From Mnemiopsis leidyi (taxonomy: Eukaryota; Ctenophora; Tentaculata; Lobata; Bolinopsidae), in NCBI GenBank assembly GCA_000226015.1, contig JH152835.1:2474-66260 (forward strand): a stretch of 63,787 nt of DNA, written 5' to 3'. Under the pieces are notes generated by a model. It was not told the DNA's origin. It saw only the letters and a program-made list of their open reading frames with translations, and ran no database searches. This document shows positions 34,032 through 45,797 of this stretch, in pieces. Within the stretch, counting starts at the first letter, position 1, and the number at the start of each line of letters is the position of its first letter. Made by a program: the position numbers and the translations under genes.

Positions 34032-34859
34032 TTACTCCTTCTTGGGATTTCCGTTCCAGGTTGCCATTGGGCCGTTGATATAGTAAGATTTGTGAGTGCA
34101 ATCTTCACTTTCATAGAACTTCTTTAGTGCGGGCAAATCCTTCATTCGTTGTATGTAGTCGGGTATGGAGCCACTCTTGAAGTGATCAGGGGTGAAGGTT
34201 GCTATGACATCAAGGTATTCCAATGCCAAGAAGTCGACATATGTTAGCTTCTCACCAACAGCGTAAGGTCCATCTCCAATAAAGTTAGCAATCTCTTCCA
34301 GTTTTTTAGGCAGCTTCTCCAGGAATTCCGTCTTCAAGCCTTCATATTTATCAGGGCTGCTGTAACACATTTTGTTAAACCCAACCCTCAAATCAGAGAT
34401 AACTTGTTCAAATACATCAGCTCTGCCCATGTCAGCCTCTGATGGAGCCAGGCCGAACTTCCTACCCAGATATCTGAGTACGGCCACACTTTGAGTCAGC
34501 TTTATATCGCCGTCTATGACATAGGGGAGATTCGGGAAGTCTAGACCTAGGTTGTATTTCTTCTCCTTGAACCAGTGATCCATGCCCTCTTGGGTTAGTG
34601 GAATCACGGCATCTTCCCAATCTGAAATGAGAAAAGTTGGGGACACAGATTGTAACTAGATCAAAATATTGGTGTTTGAACGCCTCTAAATATCAATATT
34701 CGGATGCCAAGATGTTTGGTTATCAAAATAACAACATTTTAAAATAATCTTGATAACAAAAAATGGTTCAAATCATTAACCTGCTTCCGTGTATCGGAGA
34801 AGAAGACGACTTGGTTCCCCGTACCCCCTTAGACCCCAGTATCCGAGAACAACAGGCAT
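34032..34859 (-). CDS. Mu-class-like glutathione S-transferase 4
   Basis: Exon 1 is 34859-34781 and exon 2 is 34621-34032, joined at phase 1 at the same codon as the plus-strand trio; 222 residues. Catalytic Tyr7 is in PVVLGYWGLRGYGEPSRLLL, and domain 1 has LDFPNLPYVIDGDIKLTQS. Its second-domain sequence (for example EIANFIGDGPYAVGEKLTYV) is clearly diverged from copies 1-3, so it is the older paralogue, inverted and separated from them by GDPD, UBA3 and a small gene. Confidence 0.95.
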
Positions 34860-36555
34860 TTCTAATCCTTGAATTTTTGTGTTACATGAATACCTAATGT
34901 ATAATACAACGCATCAAACACACTGGTATGAAAACCTACGAAAGTGCAATTGACCAAGGCCAATACTTGCACAGTAACTCGAAACTTAGGCGTAGCTAAT
35001 TAAGACCGTTTAACGCCCCTGAAACTTCAAAAGCGCCGAAATTTGATAACTAGTAGTAGTAGTATCACAGCAGTTGAAAATCGCAGATCCACACAGGCCA
35101 GAGCCACTGAGTTAAAGAACTCAAACGGGTTCAGCGAAAAATGTCAAAAACGGATTATCTTCTGCTATGATCACACACTCCATACCGAATATCCAAGGCT
35201 CTCCCTGATGCTATTACCATCTCTCATTTCAGTTCCATGTGGGGCTTTAAACAATTAACAAGAGTAAGGACTTGTCCAGTTAGATATTTCTATTGCTATC
35301 ACGTGAGCATATTGTATGTAACAGGTGTTTTTTAACATTCGTAATATAGCAACATAGCAATGTTGCATATAGCGCTATTTCGGCTATTGAGTTCTATGTC
35401 AGATCAACAAGTTAAGCTACAAAATCAGGGGTCGTATAATCGAGGAGTCAAACCAAAAGCACACCATACAACTAATGTCATCACAAACAGCTAGAGTCCC
35501 TGCATAGTTTATACAAAGAGCTGCTCCAGTCTATTGCGGTTTCTAATACTAACTTTGCATAACCACCAAAGTGTGGTCACGTGGAGGAGATGTCACATAC
35601 AAGCTCAGCTGGTCACGTGACTGTGAACTCGAGTTTTAACAGGTATATACTGTATAGCTACAGCTAAAGAGCATAGATCTGTTAAACCTTCATGTAGTTA
35701 TGAGCTGCTTACTTCCTACATGATGTACCAACAAAGTTACGATTAAATGTTTGTATAACTCTTCAGTTATACAAACAAGTACAATGTGCATAAGTCTTTA
35801 AATAATGAACACTCTGCATGAGTTGCATAACCGTAAATGAGAAAGTGTCTACCGAGAAATTCTCAAAAGAAAGTGTCAACAAACTTCGATGAAGTCTCTA
35901 GCCAAAGCAAGCCCGGACAACATATACAAAAACTTAAGAATTCAGAATGTACTGACTGACAAATAAGTGTTGCCCTGGTTGCCAATCGGTTTGGGAGTCT
36001 TAGCGTGCAGGATCAGTGGGGACTCAGACTGTATGGCTCACTCAATAAGCTGATCTCTGATCAATACCTAATGGTTTCATGATCGCCAAGGATGTAAAGT
36101 GTTGTCTATGTATACAGTATACTAAAGTGTAAAAGAAAGTAGCACTCACATGAGATGTGCAATCATTTATACACCTCATGAAGGTCTCCTAATTATGTGA
36201 GAGCATAACATAAAAATAGACCACCGGCCACTCCACCATGTACAATTATTAGACATATTATATCTATTATTTTCACTTCTTTTACTTCTTCGTCTATTAT
36301 ATAAATCATAACATTTCGCGGTTCAGGTGTAAAAAAGACGACAGATCTGTTGTCAATCTAGATTTGAGTATAATATACACTCTGTTAAGGAACCTTAATT
36401 AACATTAACATTAAGAGTAACCACATTTGATAAAATTAGTGAAACCGTCAAGAGGAGAGTAATGACTGTAAATTTAAATCGTATTAAATCGACTTACATT
36501 GTTCCATAACCACTTTTATTTACTTGGATTGACATTTTATTCAAGTTATTTTCAG
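34860..36555. other. Intergenic, may hold the first exon of the next gene
   Basis: The gene beginning at 36556 starts with TG, which would complete an ATG whose A ends an upstream exon. I could not place that exon here. The region is otherwise AT-rich without repeats. Confidence 0.35.
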
Positions 36556-37441
36556 TGAGCAGGAGGTACGACAGTGACCATGCTGGAAGTGGAAGTACCA
36601 TTTTGGCAAAGTTTGGAACTCCCCGAAATTTATCCAGCAATGGCGGAAAGAAGAAAAAGGGCAAGAAAGGAAAGAAAGGAAAATCAGACAGTGCTGCGTC
36701 TGTTCAGGAAATTATGGACAAAGTTAAAGCAGAAGCAATTGAAGCTAAGGAGATAGAAGTAGAAGGTGCCGCCGCCGAAGCCGCTGCTGCTGAAGCTGCC
36801 GCCGCTGAAGCTGCCGCCGCTGAAGCTGCCGCCGCTGAAGCTGCCGCCGCTGAAGCTGCTGCTGCTGAAGCTGCCGCCGCTGAAGCTGCTGCTGCTGAAG
36901 CTGCCGCCGCTGAAGCTGCTGCTGCCGAAGCCGCTGCTGCCGAAGCCGCTGCTGCCGAAGCTGCGCCGCCGAAGCCGCCGAAGCTGCTGCTGAAGCCGCT
37001 GCTACCGAAGCTGCCGCTGCTGAAGCTGCTGCTGCTGAAGCTGCTAGAGCTCAAGTTATGGCAGATGCAGAGGCAGCAGTCCTGGCTGGTGTTGATCCTG
37101 TTAAAGATGCATTCGTCGAACTTTTAAAAGAATTCACTTTGGAATCTGCAAGTGCAGAATTATTACCAGGTATAAAAGATTTATTTTTTAGACTTGGAAT
37201 ATTCGTTAAGTTTGAACTTCGAACCCAACAATTATTTTTCGATTTCCTTTCATACTGTTTAATTGTAAATTGAAATTTAACATCGAATATCATCTGTGAG
37301 TATAATATTCATGCCAACGATTCCTGTATTTTAGGATTGACGCCAGAGATACTGGCAGCCCATCAAGTTGAACTGGACAGGATTAAGAAGATGTATGGAG
37401 GTGCCGACGACATGGACGCCTTCCCCACATTCAAGTTTTGA
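36556..37441 (+). CDS. Lys-rich and (EAAAA)n-repeat protein with a one-base frame break
   Basis: Exons 36556-37169 and 37335-37441. The first exon begins with TG (likely A|TG), then SRRYDSDHAGSGSTILAKFG, a GKKKKGKKGKKGK basic run, SVQEIMDKVKAEAIEAKEIE, and about a dozen EAAAA units encoded by 15-base repeats. Near 36960-36980, in GCC-rich sequence, the frame shifts by one base. In the shifted frame the Ala-Glu pattern resumes and continues into DPVKDAFVELLKEFTLESAS. That frame joins exon 2 (LTPEILAAHQVELDRIKKMY, ending AFPTFKF) at the correct phase, so one base is missing in the assembled repeat or the allele is mutated. The repeat should form a long helix. Family unknown. Confidence 0.65.
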
Positions 37442-40039
37442 CAGAACAAGATTGTATAGCAGTCGTTCTCGTTTGGTTAACTTATTCATTTAACTCCCTA
37501 TCATTGTTGATGAGCAAAGCATTTTTATGAAGACAGACTTTGTGATTGAGCTTTCATTCAGGCTTGAAGTTTTTGAATGTAATTTAAAGCCTGGTGATTG
37601 TGAACGGGCTTTAAATATGCTTTCACAGCGAAGAATATGAGGGCGTTATGATACATACAATTACAAAACTGTGCTACTCAGAAGTTGATGTAGTTTTAAG
37701 TTTTGATTACTTACTATGTTTGATATGTGGTCGAGTTTTTGGTTTCAATGAAACTTATATGAAAGGCTGATATGCACTGTTGTTGTCGTTTGACATAAAC
37801 AATATAATTTATCAAAGGAATTGTCAAATGATCATATTAAATATTTATTGCAACTTAAATTGCCCTTTTAGTGTTACCCAGGCCTTTCGTTGGTTAACCT
37901 GAATTTTTCATTATACTGCGCATATAATATGAGTTTTATCATTTCTTCTGATATTTTGTAAAAATATTTAAAAAAGATCGTTTATTTTGACTAACTGTAT
38001 TAAAAAGATTTGATGTAATTTCACCATCCATGGCCCTAAAATGAATAAATTTGAATAAGCTTGCTTAAGAGGATCTTCATTAAGGAGAAAAACTATTCGT
38101 AGACGAAGTTGGTAAAATAAAGTGATGCCAAAACAAAATTAATAATAATCCGCCAAAACCGAAATTTAAGTAGTAATTAGTTCTTCATGTCAGACTTTTA
38201 GTTTTATTTCTACTTAAGGCCGTTTTCAGTTGCAACAGCAGGGCCAGATATACAAAAATTTAATTATTTTAGTACTTAAAGTTGAGCAAAAAAGTATAGT
38301 TAAATTTTCTCAACAGCAAATTCATGAACTATGGAGGAATTGTGCAAAAGTGAAATAAAAAAATGGAACCCTAAAATTTTGTCTTTGAGCTTTAAAAATT
38401 TTGTGACTATAAGTATAAGATTTCAATCGGTATTATAATATATATATCATATATTACATATATTATATGTATGACATTATTCATGAATCATTGATGAATG
38501 CGGTAAGACTGAGAAAAAATAGATGTCTGGAAGTTGAGAGATTTAGATAGAATATAATCTGATATCAAACTCGGTAATTAACAGGTAAAAGTCAACTAAA
38601 TAAGTTTGCTCCGGAAATTCAAGTTGTAAAACTATACTTATAAGTGATGTTGTAGTTGTAGTTGTGCTGACGATTTCTTCTCAGCATTTTCGCGATATGT
38701 TCATGGAAATGGAATTGAAAATCAAGATGGAACTGGAAGTACCAAAGCCAAGGATCTCTGCTCTTATGAACAGTGGACAGTGTCGTCCCGCTTAAATTTA
38801 ATGATCCGGTAAAGTCCGGGAATCCTATTTATCTTGGAAATCTGTTTGAGGTTTGTGTCCCTTTCTTTCCTGCATTCTGATGCTTCTGTAAATATCCCGT
38901 GTTATGATTGCTGACAAAATTACTGGTAAGATTCAGTCAAGTCAATGAATCGAACCAAGTCCACACTGTTGGCGTGTCACTGTCTCCTAAAATTGATCAA
39001 TTAATTTCTTAATGTGAAGTTGACTATATAGTTGTACTGGAACAGGCGGTAGTAAATAATGGAAAAAAAGAAATGTTGCCAGATTCTTTCACTTCCAGAT
39101 TAAACTATTTACATTTGAATTGCAAATATTGTTGTTGTGTTGTAGTTGTTCGAATGAACTTCAAAAAGAAATTTCAGTGTTGATGAGAAGTCTCTAGAAT
39201 TCGCCTGTTCCGTGAACATAAAAATATGTCTCGAATTAGGCTATGTAATTGTAATGATGTTGCGTTGTTGTCTTGTTTATTATGTTTATGTCCAGTACAA
39301 TTCACAAAAGAGTAACTCATGGTAACACACTGAACTGCTCTGAAAATACCGTGCTATACATTAACTGTAACCCTTGCACCTGTTTCTTGAAACCAGTCAC
39401 CCCACACTTGTATTTTCTCGATATATACATTCCACACTTCATCGTATTTTCATGTGTATCCGTTCACGTAAGCCTGTTGACGGTTGAGTGTCGACTTCTA
39501 AACTGTCCACATTTTCATGTTCGCAAATAGAAACACCATAAAAGTGTATCTTTTACTTTACTTTAAAATATTGAATATATTTTCTGCAGTACTTTCGTTT
39601 AATGATTTCCTCGCTCACAATCATTTAATAGATAGTAATTTATTTCATAGCTCCAATAACTCCATAAATGTTTCTTGATGTGTCATGTAGCGTTCCTGTC
39701 GCTATATTCAACCTGGCTACAGAGAATAATTTTGTTGTAAATATAAAACCCGTAACGGAACGATTTGAAGAATATAAATTCATAAATAATCTGAGGAAGT
39801 TCCCCAAACCTGACATACAGGCAGTCAAGCGTTGTTTTACCCAAATTTGGTAGTGTAGATGGTTGCCAAGGAATGCATTGATGCAATGGTTGTCAAGAAA
39901 TTATTGTGACGTCACATTAATATTTGTTTTGAAATCCGGGTGTAGTTTAATAGCATGATAATTACAAATGCCAGAGCGGATAATTACCAATTACCAGCCG
40001 ATATGTAAATCCGGACTGTGGGTGTGACATACACGGCTG

Positions 40040-40210
40040 CTTTTATCACTCATGTGAAATGATACTTAACTATCACTTAACTATTACTCACAGTCACTTT
40101 TATCACTCATGTGAAATGATACTTAACTATCACTTAACTATTACTCACAGTCACTTTTATCACTCATGTGAAATGATACTTAACTGTTACTTAACTATTA
40201 CTCACAGTCA
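40040..40210 (+). repeat. 3 x 57-bp tandem repeat with acceptor-like end
   Basis: Units at 40040, 40097 and 40154, nearly identical. Each contains CACTTAACTATTACTCACAG, which looks like a branch point, pyrimidine tract and AG. No flanking exon could be confirmed. Confidence 0.9.
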
Positions 40211-41806
40211 CAACAGTGCCTAGTTGTTATCTTAGATTGTTCAAACCGAAAATTGCCGTAGTCACTCTCTTATGACTTATGCTCTTTGCGAATGAAGAAT
40301 GCAATTTCAAGGTTTTCCTTTAAATCAAATTTATCAAACACTCGGAATTTCTACTATTATGCCGCCCTAATCAAATGAAGATATTAACCTCTGACGGAAG
40401 TGAAATAAGCCAATGTAAAATGTTACTGTTACTATAATCTCATTTAGCAGCGCCTATTTAAAGTTCTGCTTGTTATGAATCAGTCTTACTATAATGTTCT
40501 AAAAGAATGAAATGTTCCTTTTTTTTCTCTTTTGGGAATTGTAGGATAGTTTCAATTTTTCCTATTTTTGTATGAGATTTCGCATTTAATAATGATGGCT
40601 ATGATTTGCGCACCCACTACCCAAAATGTGTGCACGTTTAGTTTACTTTGAGAAGATTGTAGTAAACTGTACTTCCTTGGGTAAACAACCTAACCTTTTC
40701 CGCATCGTACCAATTCTTAGGTCAACCAGTGCAGATATTAAACCATGTATATCACGGCAGGTGACATCTTAATAACGGCAGGTGATATCTGAAAATATTT
40801 GTGCGACAAATTTGAATCGTTCTCCAAAAAATGCTGTCCAGTGTCGCGTGGTACCAAAATCTAACTTTCCCAAAAAAACTACGACGTTTTTGTCGTGATT
40901 CCATAAATCTGCTCTGTAAATCATATCAAGGATAATTATGCATCTGGTTAGCGACCAAACTTCCAAATTTGGCCATCATTATGCTGAATGATCGTAATCA
41001 TGTCGTTAATTGTACCTTCATCAAAGAAAATAACCGTCTCTTGATGCCTGATTGTCTATTAAATCAGTTCCAGGAACAGTCTTTGCTTCTAGGATCTTAT
41101 AGTTGTCGTTCTGTAAGGTTTTAAAGCTCATAATTCGTTTTTCTTACTTTGATTCCTCATTTATAAAAAAATTAGTATAACCATGACGTCTGTTGGTAAA
41201 CAATTAAACTTGGCTATGATAACATGCAATATGTACACCATGGTATGTTGCTCTCACAGAAACATTGTGGTAGAATTAGTTTATATGATTATTTAATCCT
41301 CTCTCTATCAAAATACGCAATTTTAAGTTTAGCTGAGTAGTCATTGCATGATGCTAATTTTGATACTTGTACTGTATTGTATATTTAGATTGTACATTCC
41401 GAGTTCCTATTGAAGTAGTGAATCAAGTATATGCTCAGTGCTGGCCTGTCATCCTCTAATGTTTGCGACAATTAATCTGTTGTCTCTACTGCTACTGCTA
41501 AAACTACGATTCGGCTAAGTTTCAGGGATCTACTTTTCTTGAGTTTTGTGGCTATTTCATTATCTAAATTCCTAACCAAATTTTGTTTCCAAATATAAGT
41601 ATATTCCTCAAATTTGTTGCTGTCTGTGTATATGTCATATGATAATGACTCTGAATTAGCTTCACCAGAGCAGGTATTTGATCTGGTTCCCTCTAGTCTG
41701 CTCAAACACTCCCTCCAAATTAGATCCAGTTCCTGTCAGAGTATTCCCCGTAGTAAAACCTTGTTCCATTGCGTTCAAAGATACCTGATTTGTTGCGGTA
41801 TGTAGA

Positions 41807-41883
41807 TACCGTACTCGTGGTGTCCTGTGCTTGTATTGATAGTGACACTATCAATACAAGCACAGGACACCACGAGTACGGTA
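41807..41883. repeat. Perfect 77-bp palindrome
   Basis: Two 38-base arms, 41807-41844 and 41846-41883, are perfect reverse complements around a single A at 41845. The arm begins TACCGTACTCGTGGTGTCCT. Base-by-base comparison found no mismatch. Confidence 0.97.
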
Positions 41884-43961
41884 CCCATATTGAACTTTGG
41901 GTATCACATTTTCATGACCTACCTTCTGGCGGCTAGTTTATTTTCTGAGAAAGTTTTGTACCTGTTTTTCTCTTTGAGTGGGAAATTTTCCGATACCAAC
42001 ATTTTCCGATACCAACATTTTACGATACTAAAATCCAATACCAATACCAAAATCCGTCACTTTCGTGTTCCTACCGGGCTCTTTAACGTACATGTGTACC
42101 TGCTGTAAATTGGATGTGGCCTTATTAGAGACAAAATGAATATGATATGGTATATTTACCTCATAACTTTCAACTGATAAGGTGCTTCATGAACAGGGAC
42201 CTGTAAAGGCCCTGAATGAATTTTACAGTACTACCTACACTTGTGGTTTGTGACAGTTTGAAAATAATTACTGTTCCAGATTTGTTCTCTTTTTCACGGT
42301 CGATTACGGAAATTTTTTTATTTTTCCATTTGGAGTGGATCTTGTTGAAAGAATGAAGATTGATAACATTTATTCTGGGTTCAAGTAAGAATTTCAATCT
42401 GATTGGTTCTTGTTTTCAAATGAAGTATATATTTATTGCCATATTGTGTAAACTGTAAATGTTTAATTTGCGGTCATGATTCTACGTCTAGGTATAATGT
42501 CAGGACAAATTTCCTCGTATCTCATTTCCGAATTTCAAAATAAGTTGGGAAATTTTCCAACATTCTCTTTAAATTTGTACAACTTGGTATCTGCAAGATC
42601 AGCACAATTTGTACATGTGCTCCTATATCATTGGGTGTCGTGTGTCGTGTGTGTATAAGCCTCCATTGTTTTATCTTCTCTTTGAGGGCCTTCATTTCTG
42701 ATGATGTGCCTATTTGTTGTAAAGTTGCAGCCTTGAGTCAGACACTCAAGGTGTTTTTAATTAATGATCTTAAAATATGATGTTATTATCATCTTCACTA
42801 TATCATATCTAAGCCAATGCTGTTAATTGATTGTCAGTCCAAAGTGTACCAAGTGTTTTGATTACTTTGGTGTTGGCTGGTGGTCAAGTAATTAAGACAA
42901 ATTATGTCATTAGCGATAACAAGCATTATGAGAGACAAGCATTATGAGAGACAAACTAACGTTAACCGTCAAGACGTTCATGTTTAATCGTCTCCGTATG
43001 GGAAGCCTCTTTGTCCTTAAATCGCAAAGCTTTGTCGGATTTGTAAAATAAGGTGTTGACTAAACTTTGTGTACGTTATCCCGGTTGCTAAGAGTTTTCT
43101 GTATTTTCACTAAGAAGCAGAGTAGTCGGCAGCTCGTCCTAACGTCTCGCACTTTCACATCAACAATTTCGTTAAGCTCTAGAATTATTAAAAACACTGT
43201 GCACCCGGTGTTGGTTCCTTTACACTTGGAGTTACTGCGAATGATTGCTCAGGTGCTATTATAATAGCTAGATAGAATTACCGCTGGCGTCAAGAAACTT
43301 GATATATCTCAGCCTTGTAAGAAACAAAATTTGAATCCCTCTGCGTCTCGTTTGCCAGCTTAGTTCGTCAATTTTCAGTATGCTTATTGCTGAGTGTTAA
43401 TTGTTTATTGCTGAGTGTTAATTGTTTATTGCTGAGTGTTCTCTTCTGACTTTCTGTACACTCGCCTTCTATATTAATAGTACTCCACGATTCTTTCGGC
43501 TAAAAGTTGAACTAACAAGACTCAAGAGCATTAAATATCTCAATGTAATGCGAATATTCTACATTCTAATCTTATGGTGATACATTTAATTTGTAATGCT
43601 AAGAATAGACTTCTGTCCGCATTTATGGCTGAAGTTCAACGCTTACAGTCATGTCAACACTGATCAATATCATGCTTATCATCGTTATTAAATCCCACGA
43701 TCATTGACACATAATTTAGAATGGCTAATCGGTTCTTGTTTTCGCAGCTTTGCGTTGAATTTTTTCCTCACTCTGTTTTCTGCTCGAGATCAAATGATCT
43801 GATACCTCGCTGCTGTACAGTGCATAGCTCTACTGCGTTTTTCACGGCTAGGCCAGGGATCCTGCCCTTTACTTTAACATTCATCGATTTTATTGGTTTT
43901 CCACGTATCTAACTATAGAAGTTTCCATTAATGTAAGTAAATTCGTTAACTTTAGTATCTA

Positions 43962-45797
43962 TTAGCTGCTCTGAAGGTTTCCATTAATGTGAGTAAGTTC
44001 GTTAACTCTAGTATCAATCAGCTGCTCTCCCCTCGTCTCTCGTTTCATGAACAGAACTGTGACACACGCAACCACCTCCACAAACACGAAACAGTACAGC
44101 GAGTACTTTATGTCATAGTCATCCAGATACTCAGTAAGGAAGGTCCCTGTTGCTGCCCCCAACTTTCCTATCCCGTTCTGAACCCCCACAGCGGTGCCCC
44201 TCATGTAGGTGGGGTAGAACTCGGGGGCGTAGATCCAGAGTACCTCGTTGTAAGCACAGTAGCAGATAATCGCACCAAACACCTCAACGTAGGTGAGAAC
44301 TGAGTTGATACAGAAGAGCAGAAGCACTGTGAAAACTGCCCCGATATAGATAGAAGTGATGAAGGTCCACCTTCTGCCGACAGTTTCCGCTCCTACCGTC
44401 CCCAGAACGAACCCTGGGACAGAGGCTAGCGCTACCACGATAAGAAAGAGGTACTCAGCTTTAGTGTAGACTGTGCAGCCCAAGGCATTCACATAGGTGG
44501 TCTCAAAAAACATATCCATAAAGCAGTAATTGTCAGCCATCATGTCCACGATCAACATGTTGATACCAAACACTAGAAACATATTGCACACGAAGTGGAT
44601 AGTAATCTGGACGCTGCCTGATGTGTGAGGTCGAGCCCATATCTCCTTATACTCACCCGACCTGACATCTGAACAGTACAAAGTCCCTGTCGGAACTTCC
44701 ACCTCGTTATCCCTACAAATTTTCTCTATCACCCTCATCGCCTTCTCACGCTCCTCGTGAATAACCAAGTACCTCGGAGACTCGTCCATGAAGTGCAGGA
44801 AGAACAACATGATAGCACATGGCACGGCGGTCAGTAGAATCTGGTACCTCCATCCTCCCTCCAGGTCCATCACCAGGAACGCCACCACACACTCGTAGAC
44901 AGCACCCACCGTCCAGAAGAACTCCAGGATACAGACGTTCCAGGAGCGCTTACTGGCTGGCATCATCTCGGCTGAGTACACTATGGAACAACCGTAGCTG
45001 CCCCCAATACAGAAACCTGTAACTCCTCTGCAGCAGAGGAAGAAGTAATAGCTGGGAGCGAAAGCGGAGGCTATTGCTGAGACTACTAGCAAATATCCGT
45101 TAACTAGTAGGACAGGGAACCTCCCAAACTTGTCTGCTAATTTTCCAGAAATCGCACTTCCAATTGCATAGAAGAAATAAACAATTGCTGGGATGAGCGC
45201 CTTCTCAAAACTCGTCAAATTCCATTCACATTTCAGGTTCTTCAAAATGATGGTTGCCAGCCAGACCTCGGCTGCGTCAGCAAAGGACATGATACCCATG
45301 ACAAAGACCACTTTGTACTGATACCGACCCCAACCAGTTTTCTCGATCGCTGTGTTCACGTCAAACATCTCTCCGTCCTCAACGTCCTTCTTGTAAGGGT
45401 TGGGAGGAGGGGGAGGTGGTTCAAGTGGTGGTGGCTCTTCTGGAGTAGGTTCCCTCAGTTCCACCTTCCTTGGAGGTCGTGGTGGGGTCTCTGGAGGGGT
45501 GGTGTAGAGACCATGGATAGCTGCTCTTTGAAGTAAAGTATGTGTACTCGGCGCGTTAGAGGACACATAGTTCCTCTCGTTGATGACTGGTGTTGAGACC
45601 TGTGATCTCTCTCGGAGTGTGTTTAGCGAAGAGTGGTTGGAGGAACGTTCGAGATCAGGTTGGGATTGGGAGGTTCTCAATGTTGGAGGGTTTCTTGTCC
45701 CTGGTTGCGTAGTTCTTTGTCCCTGTCGCAACCTGATCAACTCCAAATTGCTGGTTGTTCTCCTGTATCCGGTGTTAGGTTCCTCATTTTCTGGCAT
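43962..45797 (-). CDS. SVOP/SV2-like major facilitator transporter
   Basis: Intronless ORF of 611 residues from an ATG. The first 140 or so are polar and proline-rich (TPPETPPRPPRKVELREPTP, PPPLEPPPPPP), followed by DGEMFDVNTAIEKTGWGRYQ, a segment typical of the SVOP/SV2/OCT branch. Twelve hydrophobic segments follow. The MFS signature GKLADKFGRFPVLL is at about 213-226 and MDESPRYLVIHE lies in the central loop. The large loop in the second half is Cys-containing (NYCFMDMFFETTYVNALGCT), and APEFYPTYMRGTAVGVQNGI is a strong SVOP-type motif. Human SVOP is a vesicle protein and SV2 is involved in exocytosis; here substrate and location are unknown. An SH3-binding role for the proline-rich tail is inference. 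Confidence 0.92.
   Translation of the reverse strand: MPENEEPNTGYRRTTSNLELIRLRQGQRTTQPGTRNPPTLRTSQSQPDLERSSNHSSLNTLRERSQVSTPVINERNYVSSNAPSTHTLLQRAAIHGLYTTPPETPPRPPRKVELREPTPEEPPPLEPPPPPPNPYKKDVEDGEMFDVNTAIEKTGWGRYQYKVVFVMGIMSFADAAEVWLATIILKNLKCEWNLTSFEKALIPAIVYFFYAIGSAISGKLADKFGRFPVLLVNGYLLVVSAIASAFAPSYYFFLCCRGVTGFCIGGSYGCSIVYSAEMMPASKRSWNVCILEFFWTVGAVYECVVAFLVMDLEGGWRYQILLTAVPCAIMLFFLHFMDESPRYLVIHEEREKAMRVIEKICRDNEVEVPTGTLYCSDVRSGEYKEIWARPHTSGSVQITIHFVCNMFLVFGINMLIVDMMADNYCFMDMFFETTYVNALGCTVYTKAEYLFLIVVALASVPGFVLGTVGAETVGRRWTFITSIYIGAVFTVLLLFCINSVLTYVEVFGAIICYCAYNEVLWIYAPEFYPTYMRGTAVGVQNGIGKLGAATGTFLTEYLDDYDIKYSLYCFVFVEVVACVTVLFMKRETRGEQLIDTRVNELTHINGNLQSS

Larger units (their letters stand above)
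37442..43961. other. Gene-poor 6.5-kb region
   Basis: No confident gene. Possible terminal exon on the plus strand at about 38694-38795 (after TTCTTCTCAG: MEMELKIKMELEVPKPRISA, then TAA). Unassigned minus-strand open frame at 41472-41705. Short tandem repeats: 3 x 16 bp (ATTTTCCGATACCAAC) near 41985 and 3 x 22 bp (TTATTGCTGAGTGTTAATTG) near 43384. A 57-bp triplicate and a 77-bp palindrome are listed separately. Confidence 0.45.

Noticed and set aside
36950..36990. Programmed ribosomal frameshift in the EAAAA gene
   Set aside because: No slippery heptamer or downstream structure is evident. A missing base in GCC-rich repeat sequence is simpler.
36704..37054. Minus-strand poly-Ala/Ser frame
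   Set aside because: Antisense shadow of the (EAAAA)n exon; the plus-strand frame has matching splice phases and non-repeat flanks.
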